Origin: Caballeronia sordidicola
GTDB taxonomy: Bacteria; Pseudomonadota; Gammaproteobacteria; Burkholderiales; Burkholderiaceae
Reading direction: 5' to 3'
Assembly: GCF_002220365.1 (NCBI RefSeq)
Contig: NZ_MTHB01000165.1
Span: 117,450 to 181,449 of the forward strand
Length of the DNA: 64,000 bases
The notes beneath the pieces are model-generated. The model was given only the letters and a program-made list of their open reading frames with translations, was not told the origin of the DNA and searched no databases. This document shows, one piece after another, positions 44,224 to 52,974 of this stretch (its first letter is position 1; the number at the start of each line of letters is the position of its first letter). A program made the translations under genes and the position numbers.

Positions 44224-46323
44224 ATGACCGAAACCAATCTTGCATCGCTGCTCGTCGAGCTGCGCACCGAAGAACTTCCGCCCAAAGCGCTCGCGCGCCT
44301 CGGCACCTCGTTTGCCGAAGGCATTGTGCAGCGGCTTGCCGCGCGCGACCTGATTGAAGGCGAAGCGAGTTTCGAAAAATACGCCACGCCGCGACGTCTC
44401 GCCGTGCTCATCAAGAACGTGCGCGCAGTCGCGCCGGAACGGCAGGTACGCGAGAAGGTACTGCCGGTTTCCGTCGCGCTGGACAAAGACGGCCAGCCCA
44501 CCGCGCCGCTCGCGAAGAAACTGGCGGCACTGGGATTTCCCGACTTCGCCATCGGCGACCTTGAACGCGCCCAGGACGGCAAGGCCGAAGCGTTTTTCCT
44601 GCGCTACGCGGCACCCGGCGCAACGCTTGCCGAGGGCCTGCAGACCGCTCTGCAAGAAGCGCTCAGCAAGTTGCCAATCCCGAAGTTGATGACGTATCAA
44701 CGCCCCGACGGCACCAGCGTGCAGTTCGTGCGGCCGGTGCATGGGCTGGTCGCGTTGCATGGCCGTCAGATCGTGCCGGTGAGCGCGCTCGGCATCGACT
44801 CCGGCGACACCACGCTGGGGCATCGCTTCATGTCGGAAGGGATTGTGGCAATAAGCCACGCTGACGACTACGCCGAGACGCTGCGCTCGAAGGGCAAGGT
44901 TGTCGCGAATTTCGACGATCGCCGCGAATCCATCCGCACGCAGTTGCAGGCATTCGCGGGCGTTGACCGCGTGGTGATGCCCGAGTCGTTGCTGGACGAA
45001 GTGAATGCGCTGGTCGAATGGCCGGTCGTGTATCAGTGCCATTTCGACGAGTCGTTCCTGCAAGTGCCGCAGGAATGCCTGATCCTCACCATGCAGACAA
45101 ACCAGAAGTATTTCGCGCTGACTGACGAGCACGGCAAGCTGCGTTCGCGTTTCCTGATTGTGTCGAACATCGACACGCAAACGCCGGGCGATATTGTGGA
45201 AGGCAACGAACGCGTGGTCCGCCCGCGTCTGGCCGACGCCAAGTTTTTCTTCGAGCAAGACAAGAAGAAACGCCTCGCCGACCGCGTGCCGCTGCTCGCG
45301 AACGTGGTGTATCACAACAAGCTCGGTTCGCAGTTGCAACGCGTGCAGCGGCTTGAAGCACTGGCCGGAGAAATCGCGCCCATGATCGGCGTGGATGCAA
45401 CCGTCACAAAGCGCGCCGCCCTGCTCGCGAAGGCCGACCTGATCACCGACATGGTCGGCGAGTTCCCGGAATTGCAGGGAACCATGGGCACGTACTACGC
45501 GCGCCACGACGGCGAGCCGGAAGAAGTCGCACTCGCTTGTACGGAACATTATCAGCCGCGTTTTTCCGGTGATGACACCCCGCCCAACGGTGTGAGCAGC
45601 GCCGTCGCTTTGGCCGACAAACTGGAAACGCTTGTCGGTATCTGGGGCATCGGCCTGCAGCCAACCGGCGAAAAAGATCCGTTCGCGCTGCGCCGTCACG
45701 CGCTCGGCGTGTTGCGCATCCTGCTGGAAAAGCGCCTTGCCATCGACCTGTTCGACTTGCTGCGTATCGCACACAAGCAATTCGCCGGCATGCCGCAAGT
45801 CGTCGATTCAACCGACGCCCTCTACGCGTTTTTCATGGACCGGCTGCGCGGCGTGCTGCGCGAGCGCGGCTTCAACGCGATTGAAATTGACGCTGTGCTG
45901 AGCCTGAACCCCACGCGCCTGGATGACATCGTCGCGCGTCTGGACGCCGTGCGCGAATTCGCGTCGTTGCCCGAGGCCGCGTCGCTTGCCGCGGCGAACA
46001 AACGCATCTCGAATATCCTTAAGAAGTCGGCTGAAGGCGTGCCGTCCAGCGTGCAGCCGGCTCTCCTTCAAGAGGCTGCCGAAAAAGCGCTGTACGCTCA
46101 ACTCGAGCAGGTCGCGCCGCGCGTGCAAACGCAACTGGTCGAACGCAACTACACGGAAGCGCTGTCGGCGCTGTCCGCGTTGCGCGATGCCGTGGATACT
46201 TTCTTCAACGACGTGATGGTGAACGCGGAAGACCCGGCGCTGCGAAATAACCGCCTGGCTCTTCTCGGCGCACTGCATCAGCAGATGAATTGCGTCGCGG
46301 ACATTTCGAAGCTTGCTGCCTGA
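44224..46323 (+). CDS. glyS: Glycyl-tRNA synthetase beta subunit
   Basis: Encodes 699 residues, normal for the family. Forms the tetramer with GlyQ and binds tRNA. The start TNLASLLVELRTEELPPKAL, the block EKYATPRRLAVLIKNV and PVVYQCHFDESFLQVPQECL are typical; the C-terminal helical anticodon-binding domain is complete. Its stop codon overlaps the start of gmhB. Confidence 0.97.
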   Translation: MTETNLASLLVELRTEELPPKALARLGTSFAEGIVQRLAARDLIEGEASFEKYATPRRLAVLIKNVRAVAPERQVREKVLPVSVALDKDGQPTAPLAKKLAALGFPDFAIGDLERAQDGKAEAFFLRYAAPGATLAEGLQTALQEALSKLPIPKLMTYQRPDGTSVQFVRPVHGLVALHGRQIVPVSALGIDSGDTTLGHRFMSEGIVAISHADDYAETLRSKGKVVANFDDRRESIRTQLQAFAGVDRVVMPESLLDEVNALVEWPVVYQCHFDESFLQVPQECLILTMQTNQKYFALTDEHGKLRSRFLIVSNIDTQTPGDIVEGNERVVRPRLADAKFFFEQDKKKRLADRVPLLANVVYHNKLGSQLQRVQRLEALAGEIAPMIGVDATVTKRAALLAKADLITDMVGEFPELQGTMGTYYARHDGEPEEVALACTEHYQPRFSGDDTPPNGVSSAVALADKLETLVGIWGIGLQPTGEKDPFALRRHALGVLRILLEKRLAIDLFDLLRIAHKQFAGMPQVVDSTDALYAFFMDRLRGVLRERGFNAIEIDAVLSLNPTRLDDIVARLDAVREFASLPEAASLAAANKRISNILKKSAEGVPSSVQPALLQEAAEKALYAQLEQVAPRVQTQLVERNYTEALSALSALRDAVDTFFNDVMVNAEDPALRNNRLALLGALHQQMNCVADISKLAA

Positions 46324-46898
46324 TGCGCCACACCATGCCGACCAACGCAAACAAGAAACTGGTGGTTCTCGATCGTGACGGCGTGATCAACGTCGACTCC
46401 GACGCGTTCATCAAGTCGCCCGACGAATGGGTTGCCATCCCCGGCAGCCTGGAAGCGATCGCGCGTTTGAACCAGGCCGGCTACCGCGTGGCGATTGCAT
46501 CGAATCAATCGGGTATAGGCCGTGGTCTGTTCGACATGGCCGCGCTCAACGCAATGCACGAAAAGATGAACCGGGCGGCAGCAGCCGTGGGGGGCCGCAT
46601 AGACGCGGTGTTTTTCTGCCCGCACACGCAGGAAGACGAATGCGAGTGCCGCAAGCCCAAGCCCGGCATGTTGCAGCAGATTGTGGAGCGCTTCGAGATC
46701 GATCCCGCTGATACGCCCATGGTCGGCGACTCGCTGCGCGATCTGCACGCAGGTGCGACGCTGGGCTTCGCGCTGCATCTGGTGCTGACCGGCAAGGGGC
46801 ATAAAACACTGGCAGCGGGCAATTTGCCGCCGAATACGAAAGTACACGACGACCTGCGCACCTTCGCGCTCAACTTCCTCGCCGCACATCACGACTGA
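46323..46898 (+). CDS. gmhB: D-glycero-beta-D-manno-heptose 1,7-bisphosphate 7-phosphatase
   Basis: Encodes 191 residues from the ATG overlapping the glyS stop (TGATG); ATG 46335 is an alternative. HAD-type phosphatase of the ADP-heptose pathway for LPS inner core. Motifs: VVLDRDGVIN (nucleophile Asp17 and Asp19), ASNQSGIGRG, a zinc loop CPHTQEDECECRKPKPG, and MVGDSLRDL. The stop codon lies inside a 9-bp tandem repeat. Confidence 0.93.
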   Translation: MRHTMPTNANKKLVVLDRDGVINVDSDAFIKSPDEWVAIPGSLEAIARLNQAGYRVAIASNQSGIGRGLFDMAALNAMHEKMNRAAAAVGGRIDAVFFCPHTQEDECECRKPKPGMLQQIVERFEIDPADTPMVGDSLRDLHAGATLGFALHLVLTGKGHKTLAAGNLPPNTKVHDDLRTFALNFLAAHHD

Positions 46899-46918
46899 TC
46901 CGACTGATCTGACTGATT
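46892..46918. repeat. 9-bp tandem repeat over the gmhB stop codon
   Basis: CGACTGATC twice then TGACTGATT. The first unit contains the gmhB stop TGA. Confidence 0.9.
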
Positions 46919-46966
46919 TAATGTGCGGGTTTTTTCGTCACACCACAATAAGACTTATCCAAGCCG

Positions 46967-47782
46967 ATGCGCTTCATTCGTTCGCTGCTGCTGATGGTTT
47001 TTTTCGTCGTTTATACGGTGCCGTACGCGTGCACGTGCTTCATCGTGTTCCCGTTCATGCGCGCTGAAAAGCGTTACTGGATGGCGGCGTACTGGTGCAA
47101 GTCGGGCATCGTGGTCATGCGGTACCTGAACGGCATCCGCTACCAGATCGAAGGCATGGAGAACCTCCCCGACGGTCCCGCCGTGCTGTTGTCGAAGCAC
47201 CAGTCCGCTTGGGAAACGCTGGCATTCCCCGCGTTGATGCCACGACCCCTGTGCTATGTATTCAAGCGTGAGTTGCTGTTCGTACCATTCTTCGGCTGGA
47301 CCATGGGCATGCTGAAGATGGTTCATATCGACCGGCGTCAGGGCAAGGACGCGTTTGCATCGGTGGCGCGGCAAGGGCGCGAGCGCATGGCCGAGGGAGC
47401 GTGGGTCATCATGTTCCCGGAAGGCACGCGTACACGCGTGGGCCAGCAGGGCAAGTACAAATCAGGCGGTGCGCGCTTCGCGTGCGCGGCGGGCGCACCG
47501 GTCGTCCCTATTGCCCACAACGCCGGACACGTATGGCCGCGGAAATCGTTTCTCAAATATGCGGGTATAGTCACTATGTCAATCGGCCGTCCGATCGACA
47601 CGACAGGCCTCACGCCGGAAGAAGTCAACCTGCGCGTGGAGCGCTGGATCGAAGCGGAAATGCGTCGCATCGATCCGGACTCGTACGGTCCCGCCGATCG
47701 TTTCGCCGCTGAGTCTGACTCTAAGTCCGATTCCAAGTCCGATTCTGAGTCCAAGTCTCAAGGCGCGGCTACCGGTCTGTAG
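46967..47782 (+). CDS. plsC: 1-acyl-sn-glycerol-3-phosphate acyltransferase
   Basis: Encodes 271 residues. Makes phosphatidic acid at the inner membrane. An N-terminal membrane helix (LLLMVFFVVYTVPYACTCFI), the catalytic motif SKHQSAWETL (an Hx4E instead of the usual Hx4D, as in related betaproteobacterial enzymes) and FPEGTRTRVG are present. The last 20 or so residues (AESDSKSDSKSDSESKSQ) are encoded by 12-bp tandem repeats and lie outside the enzyme fold. Confidence 0.92.
   Translation: MRFIRSLLLMVFFVVYTVPYACTCFIVFPFMRAEKRYWMAAYWCKSGIVVMRYLNGIRYQIEGMENLPDGPAVLLSKHQSAWETLAFPALMPRPLCYVFKRELLFVPFFGWTMGMLKMVHIDRRQGKDAFASVARQGRERMAEGAWVIMFPEGTRTRVGQQGKYKSGGARFACAAGAPVVPIAHNAGHVWPRKSFLKYAGIVTMSIGRPIDTTGLTPEEVNLRVERWIEAEMRRIDPDSYGPADRFAAESDSKSDSKSDSESKSQGAATGL
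47711..47758. repeat. 12-bp-period tandem repeat at the plsC 3' end
   Basis: Degenerate units TCTAAGTCCGAT, TCCAAGTCCGAT, TCTGAGTCCAAG, with a related half-unit before, encoding the Ser/Asp/Lys tail of PlsC. Confidence 0.85.
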
Positions 47783-47880
47783 AGAGCCGGATGTCGTTAT
47801 CGTTGCGTTCGTTACGTTCGTATCTATTGTTAGTGTCGTTCTTTCCGTCATTCCTGCGCCGCGTGCGCCAAGCTGAGCCG

Positions 47881-48873
47881 ATGCAGAAGACTCCCTCGCG
47901 ACAGCGTCCCGCTGCCGCGCTCGACAACCCGCAACTCGACCTGCCGCTCAACCTCCCCAGTGAGCCAAGGCTGTCGAGCGCGGCACCATCGCCTGCTATG
48001 CCAGGCACGCCTGCCGCACCTGCTTGCGCCATGCCTGCAACATTGCGTGGCGACATCGCGCCAACCGACACAACCGAAGCCGCAAGCCCTCCCGCGCCGC
48101 CCTTTCGTGCACCCACTGCGCCCGACGGCGCGCGCAACCGGCAACTCGTGCTCGGTTCGCAGATGCTCGATTACCGCTTGAAACGTTCGTCGCGCCGGAC
48201 GATCGGCTTCACTATCGACGGCACTGGTCTCGCGATTACCGCGCCGCGCTGGGTGACTATTGGCGCAATAGAAAGCGCGATTGCCGAGAAGGAAAAGTGG
48301 ATCTTCAAGAAGCTCACCGAATGGCAAACGCGCGTGGAACAACGCGTGGTACCCCGGATTGAATGGAAGGACGGTGCGCAGCTTCCGTATCTGGGGCGGA
48401 CCGTCACCGTCATGATGACCTCTGCACCGGGTACGACGGGCAAGAGCGCAACGCAACCGGCCTTCGATGCGGAAAGTGACGTGCTGTGGCTCGGTCTTCC
48501 CGCACTCGCAGATGGTCAGCTCATTCGCGAGCGTGTGCAACGGTGGCTGCATGGTCAGGCGCTGCAGGTTTTCGGCGAACGGCTGCCGGTGTATGCGGCC
48601 AAACTAGGCGTTGAGTTCAGGGCCTATGCGTTGTCGTCCGCCGCCACGCGTTGGGGCAGCTGTTCCAGCGACGGCAAGATCCGCCTCAACTGGCGGCTGA
48701 TTCATTTCCCTGTGCATGTCATCGATTACGTTGTTGCTCACGAACTCGCGCATCTTCGAGAGATGAATCACAGTGCGCGCTTCTGGCACACCGTTGAATC
48801 CATTTTCCCGGACTTCCGCGAAGCGCGGCATACACTCAAGCATCATCCGCCTGAATTGCTGCCCCTGCTTTAA
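47881..48873 (+). CDS. YgjP/M48-type metallopeptidase-like protein
   Basis: Encodes 330 residues from the ATG at 47881 (ATG 47791 would give 360). After a Pro/Ala-rich N-terminus of about 85 residues comes the DUF45 domain: RRTIGFTIDGTGLAI, then WGSCSSDGKIRLNWRLIHFP, and the zinc motif HELAHLREMNHSARFW (HExxH plus a third His). Cytoplasmic zinc peptidase relatives of SprT; the substrate is unknown. Confidence 0.88.
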   Translation: MQKTPSRQRPAAALDNPQLDLPLNLPSEPRLSSAAPSPAMPGTPAAPACAMPATLRGDIAPTDTTEAASPPAPPFRAPTAPDGARNRQLVLGSQMLDYRLKRSSRRTIGFTIDGTGLAITAPRWVTIGAIESAIAEKEKWIFKKLTEWQTRVEQRVVPRIEWKDGAQLPYLGRTVTVMMTSAPGTTGKSATQPAFDAESDVLWLGLPALADGQLIRERVQRWLHGQALQVFGERLPVYAAKLGVEFRAYALSSAATRWGSCSSDGKIRLNWRLIHFPVHVIDYVVAHELAHLREMNHSARFWHTVESIFPDFREARHTLKHHPPELLPLL

Positions 48874-49045
48874 CGCCTCATCGGCGCGCAGGGTAGTACG
48901 GAGCTGCGCGCTGCGAGCGTTTGCTGCGGGCGGTACAATTTTGGACGTGGCTGTTTTAATCGTGCGCGCTGTTCTCTGAGGCACAGTAAAAGACACGCTA
49001 AAGCGGACCACCCGGTCAATCGACATTCCCCACTGGAACCTCATC

Positions 49046-49432
49046 ATGCGACTTCTTCACACCATGCTGCGAGTCGGCGACTTGCAGCGATCCATCGATT
49101 TCTATACGCGCATCCTCGGCATGAAAGTGCTGCGTCAAAGCGAAAACACCGAGTACAAATACACGCTTGCGTTCGTCGGTTACGGCGATGAAAGCGAAAA
49201 CAGCGTGCTCGAACTGACCTACAACTGGGGCGTCGATAAATACGACCTGGGCTCGGCTTACGGCCACATCGCGCTGGAAGTGGACGACGCGGCAGCAGCT
49301 TGCAATCGCATTCGCGAAGCAGGCGGCAAGGTCTCGCGCGAAGCCGGTCCCGTGAAAGGCGGAACCACCGTGATTGCGTTTGTTGAAGATCCGGATGGCT
49401 ACAAGGTCGAGTTGATCGAGAAGCATGCTTGA
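49046..49432 (+). CDS. gloA: Lactoylglutathione lyase (glyoxalase I)
   Basis: Encodes 128 residues. Converts the methylglyoxal-glutathione hemithioacetal to S-lactoylglutathione. Nickel-type short form with the metal ligands at the same numbers as the E. coli enzyme: His5, Glu56, His74, Glu122. Preceded by 172 bp that should hold its promoter. Confidence 0.96.
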   Translation: MRLLHTMLRVGDLQRSIDFYTRILGMKVLRQSENTEYKYTLAFVGYGDESENSVLELTYNWGVDKYDLGSAYGHIALEVDDAAAACNRIREAGGKVSREAGPVKGGTTVIAFVEDPDGYKVELIEKHA

Positions 49433-49522
49433 GGCGAATTGGGGGTAATGGGCACAGGACTTTCGCGAAAAAAACTCGCAAAAGACCGGCAGCATCCAGC
49501 GCCGGATGCCGCCGGCCCTGGC

Positions 49523-50671
49523 TCAAAACTTGTGCCGAATCCCGGCCATTACGCCAAGCTGCGTGCTTTTCTGCGCGAGGCTTACCGCATTGACTCCTTG
49601 CAACTGCGAGCCGATCAGATCGCCTCGATAAAGTGAGTAATCGGTTTCCAGATAGACGTCGGTGCGCTTGGACAGGTCGTAATCTGCGACCAGTTGGAAT
49701 TGCCAAGCCGAGCCATCCTGCGGTTGGGTCTTGCCGGCTTGCAGCGTGCGCCACACGTTTCCTGCGAAGTGCCACGCCCCGGCTTGCTGCGTAACACCGC
49801 CAAGAATCATCCGGCGTTTCTTGAAGTCGGACCATTTCAGCGCGGCGAGCCCCGGCGCGGCGAACGGCCCGTTGGCGAAAGTGGAAAACCCCTCGTCGTT
49901 CTGATTGACGATATAACCCAGCGCGAAACGCGTCTTGTCCCACGTGTACGAACCACCGACGGTCCACGCCTTGGCGTCGCTGCCGTTGATCGAGTCCTTC
50001 GTCTCCTTGAACGCGCCACCGAACGTGAATGGGCCGTTCGCGGGCGCGTAGGCCGCTGCCACGCCGTACTGGCTGCCGTATGCCATATGGCCGGCGTTGC
50101 CGCTGAACGAATAGGCGGTCGAGATGCGGAAGTCCTTGTACTTGCCGTGATACTGGATCTGGTTGCTGCTCCAGATGCCACCGGTCATGGTGACTTCGGG
50201 CTGGAAGTTGAAGTCGTAGGGAATCCATGGATTGCTGGAGTAACCGCCCATGGTGATGCCTTCGATCATCACGTTGTACTGACGGCCTAACACAACCTGT
50301 CCATACGTCGATGACTGCAGTCCGATTTGCGCTTCATTGAAAAACGGCATGGTGGGATCGCTCTGGCCGTTGTTCAGGACAAAACGGTTTTCGAGCTTGA
50401 AGAGGGTCGACCAGCCGCCGCCCAGGTCTTCAACGCCCTTGATGCCCCAACGGCTCTCGCTCATGCCGCCGGGTCCCATCAGGAAGCGGCCGTTACCCTG
50501 TGTGTCGGCGTTGGACAGATAACGTACGCTCATGTCGGCAATGCCATAGAGTGTGACGCTGGATTGCGCGTGGCTCGCTTCGCAGGCGAGCACGGCGGGC
50601 AGCAACGCGTAACTCACCTTGCACCATTTGCCGAACCTGCCAGCGTTTCTAAGTTGTCCCAACCTGTTCAT
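49523..50671 (-). CDS. Gram-negative porin
   Basis: Encodes 382 residues. Outer-membrane trimeric general porin of the Burkholderia type: signal peptide ending near Ala36 (CEASHAQS), mature start SSVTLYGIADMSVRYLSN, the signature SRWGIKGVEDLGGGWSTLFKLENRF, and a C-terminal Phe for assembly by BAM. Selectivity unknown. Convergent with gloA. Confidence 0.93.
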   Translation of the reverse strand: MNRLGQLRNAGRFGKWCKVSYALLPAVLACEASHAQSSVTLYGIADMSVRYLSNADTQGNGRFLMGPGGMSESRWGIKGVEDLGGGWSTLFKLENRFVLNNGQSDPTMPFFNEAQIGLQSSTYGQVVLGRQYNVMIEGITMGGYSSNPWIPYDFNFQPEVTMTGGIWSSNQIQYHGKYKDFRISTAYSFSGNAGHMAYGSQYGVAAAYAPANGPFTFGGAFKETKDSINGSDAKAWTVGGSYTWDKTRFALGYIVNQNDEGFSTFANGPFAAPGLAALKWSDFKKRRMILGGVTQQAGAWHFAGNVWRTLQAGKTQPQDGSAWQFQLVADYDLSKRTDVYLETDYSLYRGDLIGSQLQGVNAVSLAQKSTQLGVMAGIRHKF

Positions 50672-51086
50672 ACGTCTCCTCGTGATGTCGTCATGCGACG
50701 ATCAGGCGTTGCCTGTATCGCCACGAATCAAAGAAGCCGTTGTCCGTCTCCGATGCACCCGCGTCATGCCGCTAAGGCGTTGCCCCTTATAAAGAGTCTG
50801 CTGCGCGTTTGCGCTGCCAATTGGAGACTAACGAGGGGATTAACTCCAGTGCATTCCTTGCATTGAAAAGATGCAGGAGCCGCATGAGAGTAAGCCCAAA
50901 AGAAAAGCGGAACGGAGGTCGCGCGATTCGCGTCAGCGAACCCGGAATAGTGAGATAGAAAAGATGAGGTTAGCGGCGGCAGGCGCAATAGCAGCCTGAT
51001 AGAACCGCCTTGGCGCGACCGGCGGGAACGCATACCACCCGACACGGCACGCGCCATTGAAACCCGCCTGCAGCCTTAACAGCGGC
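50672..51086. other. Intergenic region upstream of the porin
   Basis: Should contain the porin promoter and leader. No credible gene. Confidence 0.5.
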
Positions 51087-51165
51087 TACGCCGCCTTTAC
51101 CACCCGCGCCAGTTTTACGAGCGCGACTACTGCGCCGCCTTCACCACCTGCGCCAGTTTCACGAA
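51087..51165. repeat. Imperfect direct duplication of the rsmA 3' end
   Basis: The plus-strand stretch from TACGCCGCC at 51087 repeats at 51127 (TACTGCGCCGCC) for about 38 bases with few mismatches. On the minus strand the second copy ends rsmA (EFVKLAQVVKAAQ) and the first, outside the gene, reads VALVKLARVVKAA followed by a stop, in a shifted frame. Confidence 0.8.
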
Positions 51166-51939
51166 CTCGGCCACGGGCACTTCTTCCGCACGCCGCGAAA
51201 GATCAAATCCAAGCGCATCGAAATCCACGCGGTCACGGTACACGCCGAGCGTATTGCGCATCATCTTGCGGCGTTGCGAAAACGCCGCCAGCACGACTTC
51301 GCCAAGCACCTTGTCATCGACATCCGGCAACTCATTCGGCGCGAAGGGAATCATCCGCACAATGGCCGAGTTCACCTTCGGCGGCGGGTTGAACGACTCG
51401 GGCGGCACGTCGATGAGTTTATCGATGGCATACCGATACTGAAGCATCACTGTCAGACGGCCAAAGTCCTTGTTGCCCGGCTCGGCGATCATCCGGTCCA
51501 CCACTTCGTCCTGCAGCATGAAATGCTGATCGATGACCTTGGGCGCGAACGCGGTCAGGTGAAACAGCAGCGGACTCGAAATGTTGTACGGCAGATTCCC
51601 CACAATCCGCAGCGACGGTTTTTCACCTTCCAGCGCGAGCGAACCAAAATCAAACGCAAGGGCATCGCCGGCATGCAGCGCCAGCAGATTGCCAAATCGC
51701 TTCTCAAGCCGTCCGATCAGGTCGCGATCCAGTTCTACCGCATGCAGCGGCGACTCGGGCGTGGAGAGCCGTTCGATCAGCGGCGCGGTGAGCGCGGCGA
51801 GACCCGGTCCGATCTCGACCATGCGTTCGCCGCGCTTGGGCGCGATGGTGTCGACGATCGAATCAATCACGCCTTGATCGACGAGGAAGTTCTGCCCGAA
51901 GCGCTTGCGCGCGAAGTGGCCCTGGTGCTTGATGGACAT
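51127..51939 (-). CDS. rsmA: 16S rRNA dimethyladenosine transferase
   Basis: Encodes 270 residues. Dimethylates A1518 and A1519 of 16S rRNA (KsgA). GQNFLVDQGVIDSIVD, motif I EIGPGLAALT (42-51), NLPYNISSPL (115-124) and the C-terminal helical domain are all present. Last gene of the lptD-surA-pdxA-rsmA operon, 34 bp after pdxA. Confidence 0.97.
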   Translation of the reverse strand: MSIKHQGHFARKRFGQNFLVDQGVIDSIVDTIAPKRGERMVEIGPGLAALTAPLIERLSTPESPLHAVELDRDLIGRLEKRFGNLLALHAGDALAFDFGSLALEGEKPSLRIVGNLPYNISSPLLFHLTAFAPKVIDQHFMLQDEVVDRMIAEPGNKDFGRLTVMLQYRYAIDKLIDVPPESFNPPPKVNSAIVRMIPFAPNELPDVDDKVLGEVVLAAFSQRRKMMRNTLGVYRDRVDFDALGFDLSRRAEEVPVAEFVKLAQVVKAAQ

Positions 51940-51973
51940 CGGAGGAACCGATTAAAACCGCAATGAAAAGGAA

Positions 51974-52963
51974 TCAGGCCGCTCGACGATGGCGCGCCAT
52001 GGCAACGGCTGTATCGATAGCAACGATCAGGCTACCCGGATCCGCACGGCCTGTGCCGGCCAGATCGAGTGCGGTGCCATGATCGACCGACGTACGGATG
52101 ATCGGCAGCCCAAGCGTGATGTTGATGCCTTCGCCGAACGTGGCGAATTTCAGGACCGGCAAACCCTGGTCGTGGAACATGGCGAGCACGCAGTCGGCGT
52201 CTTTGAGATAACGCGGCTGGAACAGGGTATCTGCCGGATAGGGACCGGGAGCATCGATACCCAGCGCGCGCGCTTGCAGCAGCGCGGGCGTGATGACATC
52301 GATTTCCTCGCGGCCCAGGTAACCGTTTTCGCCCGCGTGGGGGTTGAGTCCGGTCACCAGGATGCGCGGCTTCTGCAGGCCGAACAGCGCTTTCAGATCG
52401 CGATTAATAATGCTCAACGTGTCGACAATGCCATCCACCGTCAACGCCGCGGATACATCCTTCAGCGGCAGATGGGTAGTAGCGAGCGCGACGCGCAGCG
52501 GCCGGTCGCCCATTCCCGCGAGCATCATGACGACGCGCGGGGTATGGGTGCGTTCAGCGAGATATTCAGTGTGGCCGGTGAAGGGAACGCCGGCGTCGTT
52601 GATGGTGCTTTTCTGCAGCGGCGCGGTGACGATAGCGTCGAAACGACCGCTTACCGCCCCGTCAATAGCCGTATCTAGCAAGCCGAGCACATAACGCCCG
52701 TTAGCGGCGTTCAGCGTGCCTGCGGTGACGGGAACGCTCAGCGCGTGATGCTCGATGTCAATTGCCGCGCCCATGGACAGCCACGCTGACGAACCCGCCC
52801 GCTCAGCCATCAGCTCACGGTCGCCGAGCACGGTAAAGCGCACCGACGGCCAGCGCTCAGCCGCTTCAGCCAGCGCCGCCACCGTCAATTCAGGCCCCAC
52901 ACCGGCCGGTTCCCCGGTGGTAATGGCTATGGACAACGGTGACGTACGGCCTGCTGAGCTCAT
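51974..52963 (-). CDS. pdxA: 4-hydroxythreonine-4-phosphate dehydrogenase
   Basis: Encodes 329 residues. NAD-dependent step of pyridoxal 5'-phosphate synthesis. ITTGEPAGVGPELT, FTGHTEYLAERT with a metal-ligand His, GLNPHAGENGYLGREE and MFHDQGLPVLKF (further metal-ligand His residues) are conserved. Starts 11 bp after the surA stop. Confidence 0.96.
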   Translation of the reverse strand: MSSAGRTSPLSIAITTGEPAGVGPELTVAALAEAAERWPSVRFTVLGDRELMAERAGSSAWLSMGAAIDIEHHALSVPVTAGTLNAANGRYVLGLLDTAIDGAVSGRFDAIVTAPLQKSTINDAGVPFTGHTEYLAERTHTPRVVMMLAGMGDRPLRVALATTHLPLKDVSAALTVDGIVDTLSIINRDLKALFGLQKPRILVTGLNPHAGENGYLGREEIDVITPALLQARALGIDAPGPYPADTLFQPRYLKDADCVLAMFHDQGLPVLKFATFGEGINITLGLPIIRTSVDHGTALDLAGTGRADPGSLIVAIDTAVAMARHRRAA

Positions 52964-52974
52964 CTCGCCAAGCC

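Noticed and set aside
43366..45798. An 810-codon open frame on the minus strand
   Set aside because: It runs antisense through glyQ and glyS. The composition (His/Arg/Gln/Val-rich) is the mirror of GC-rich codon use, and both sense genes are certain.
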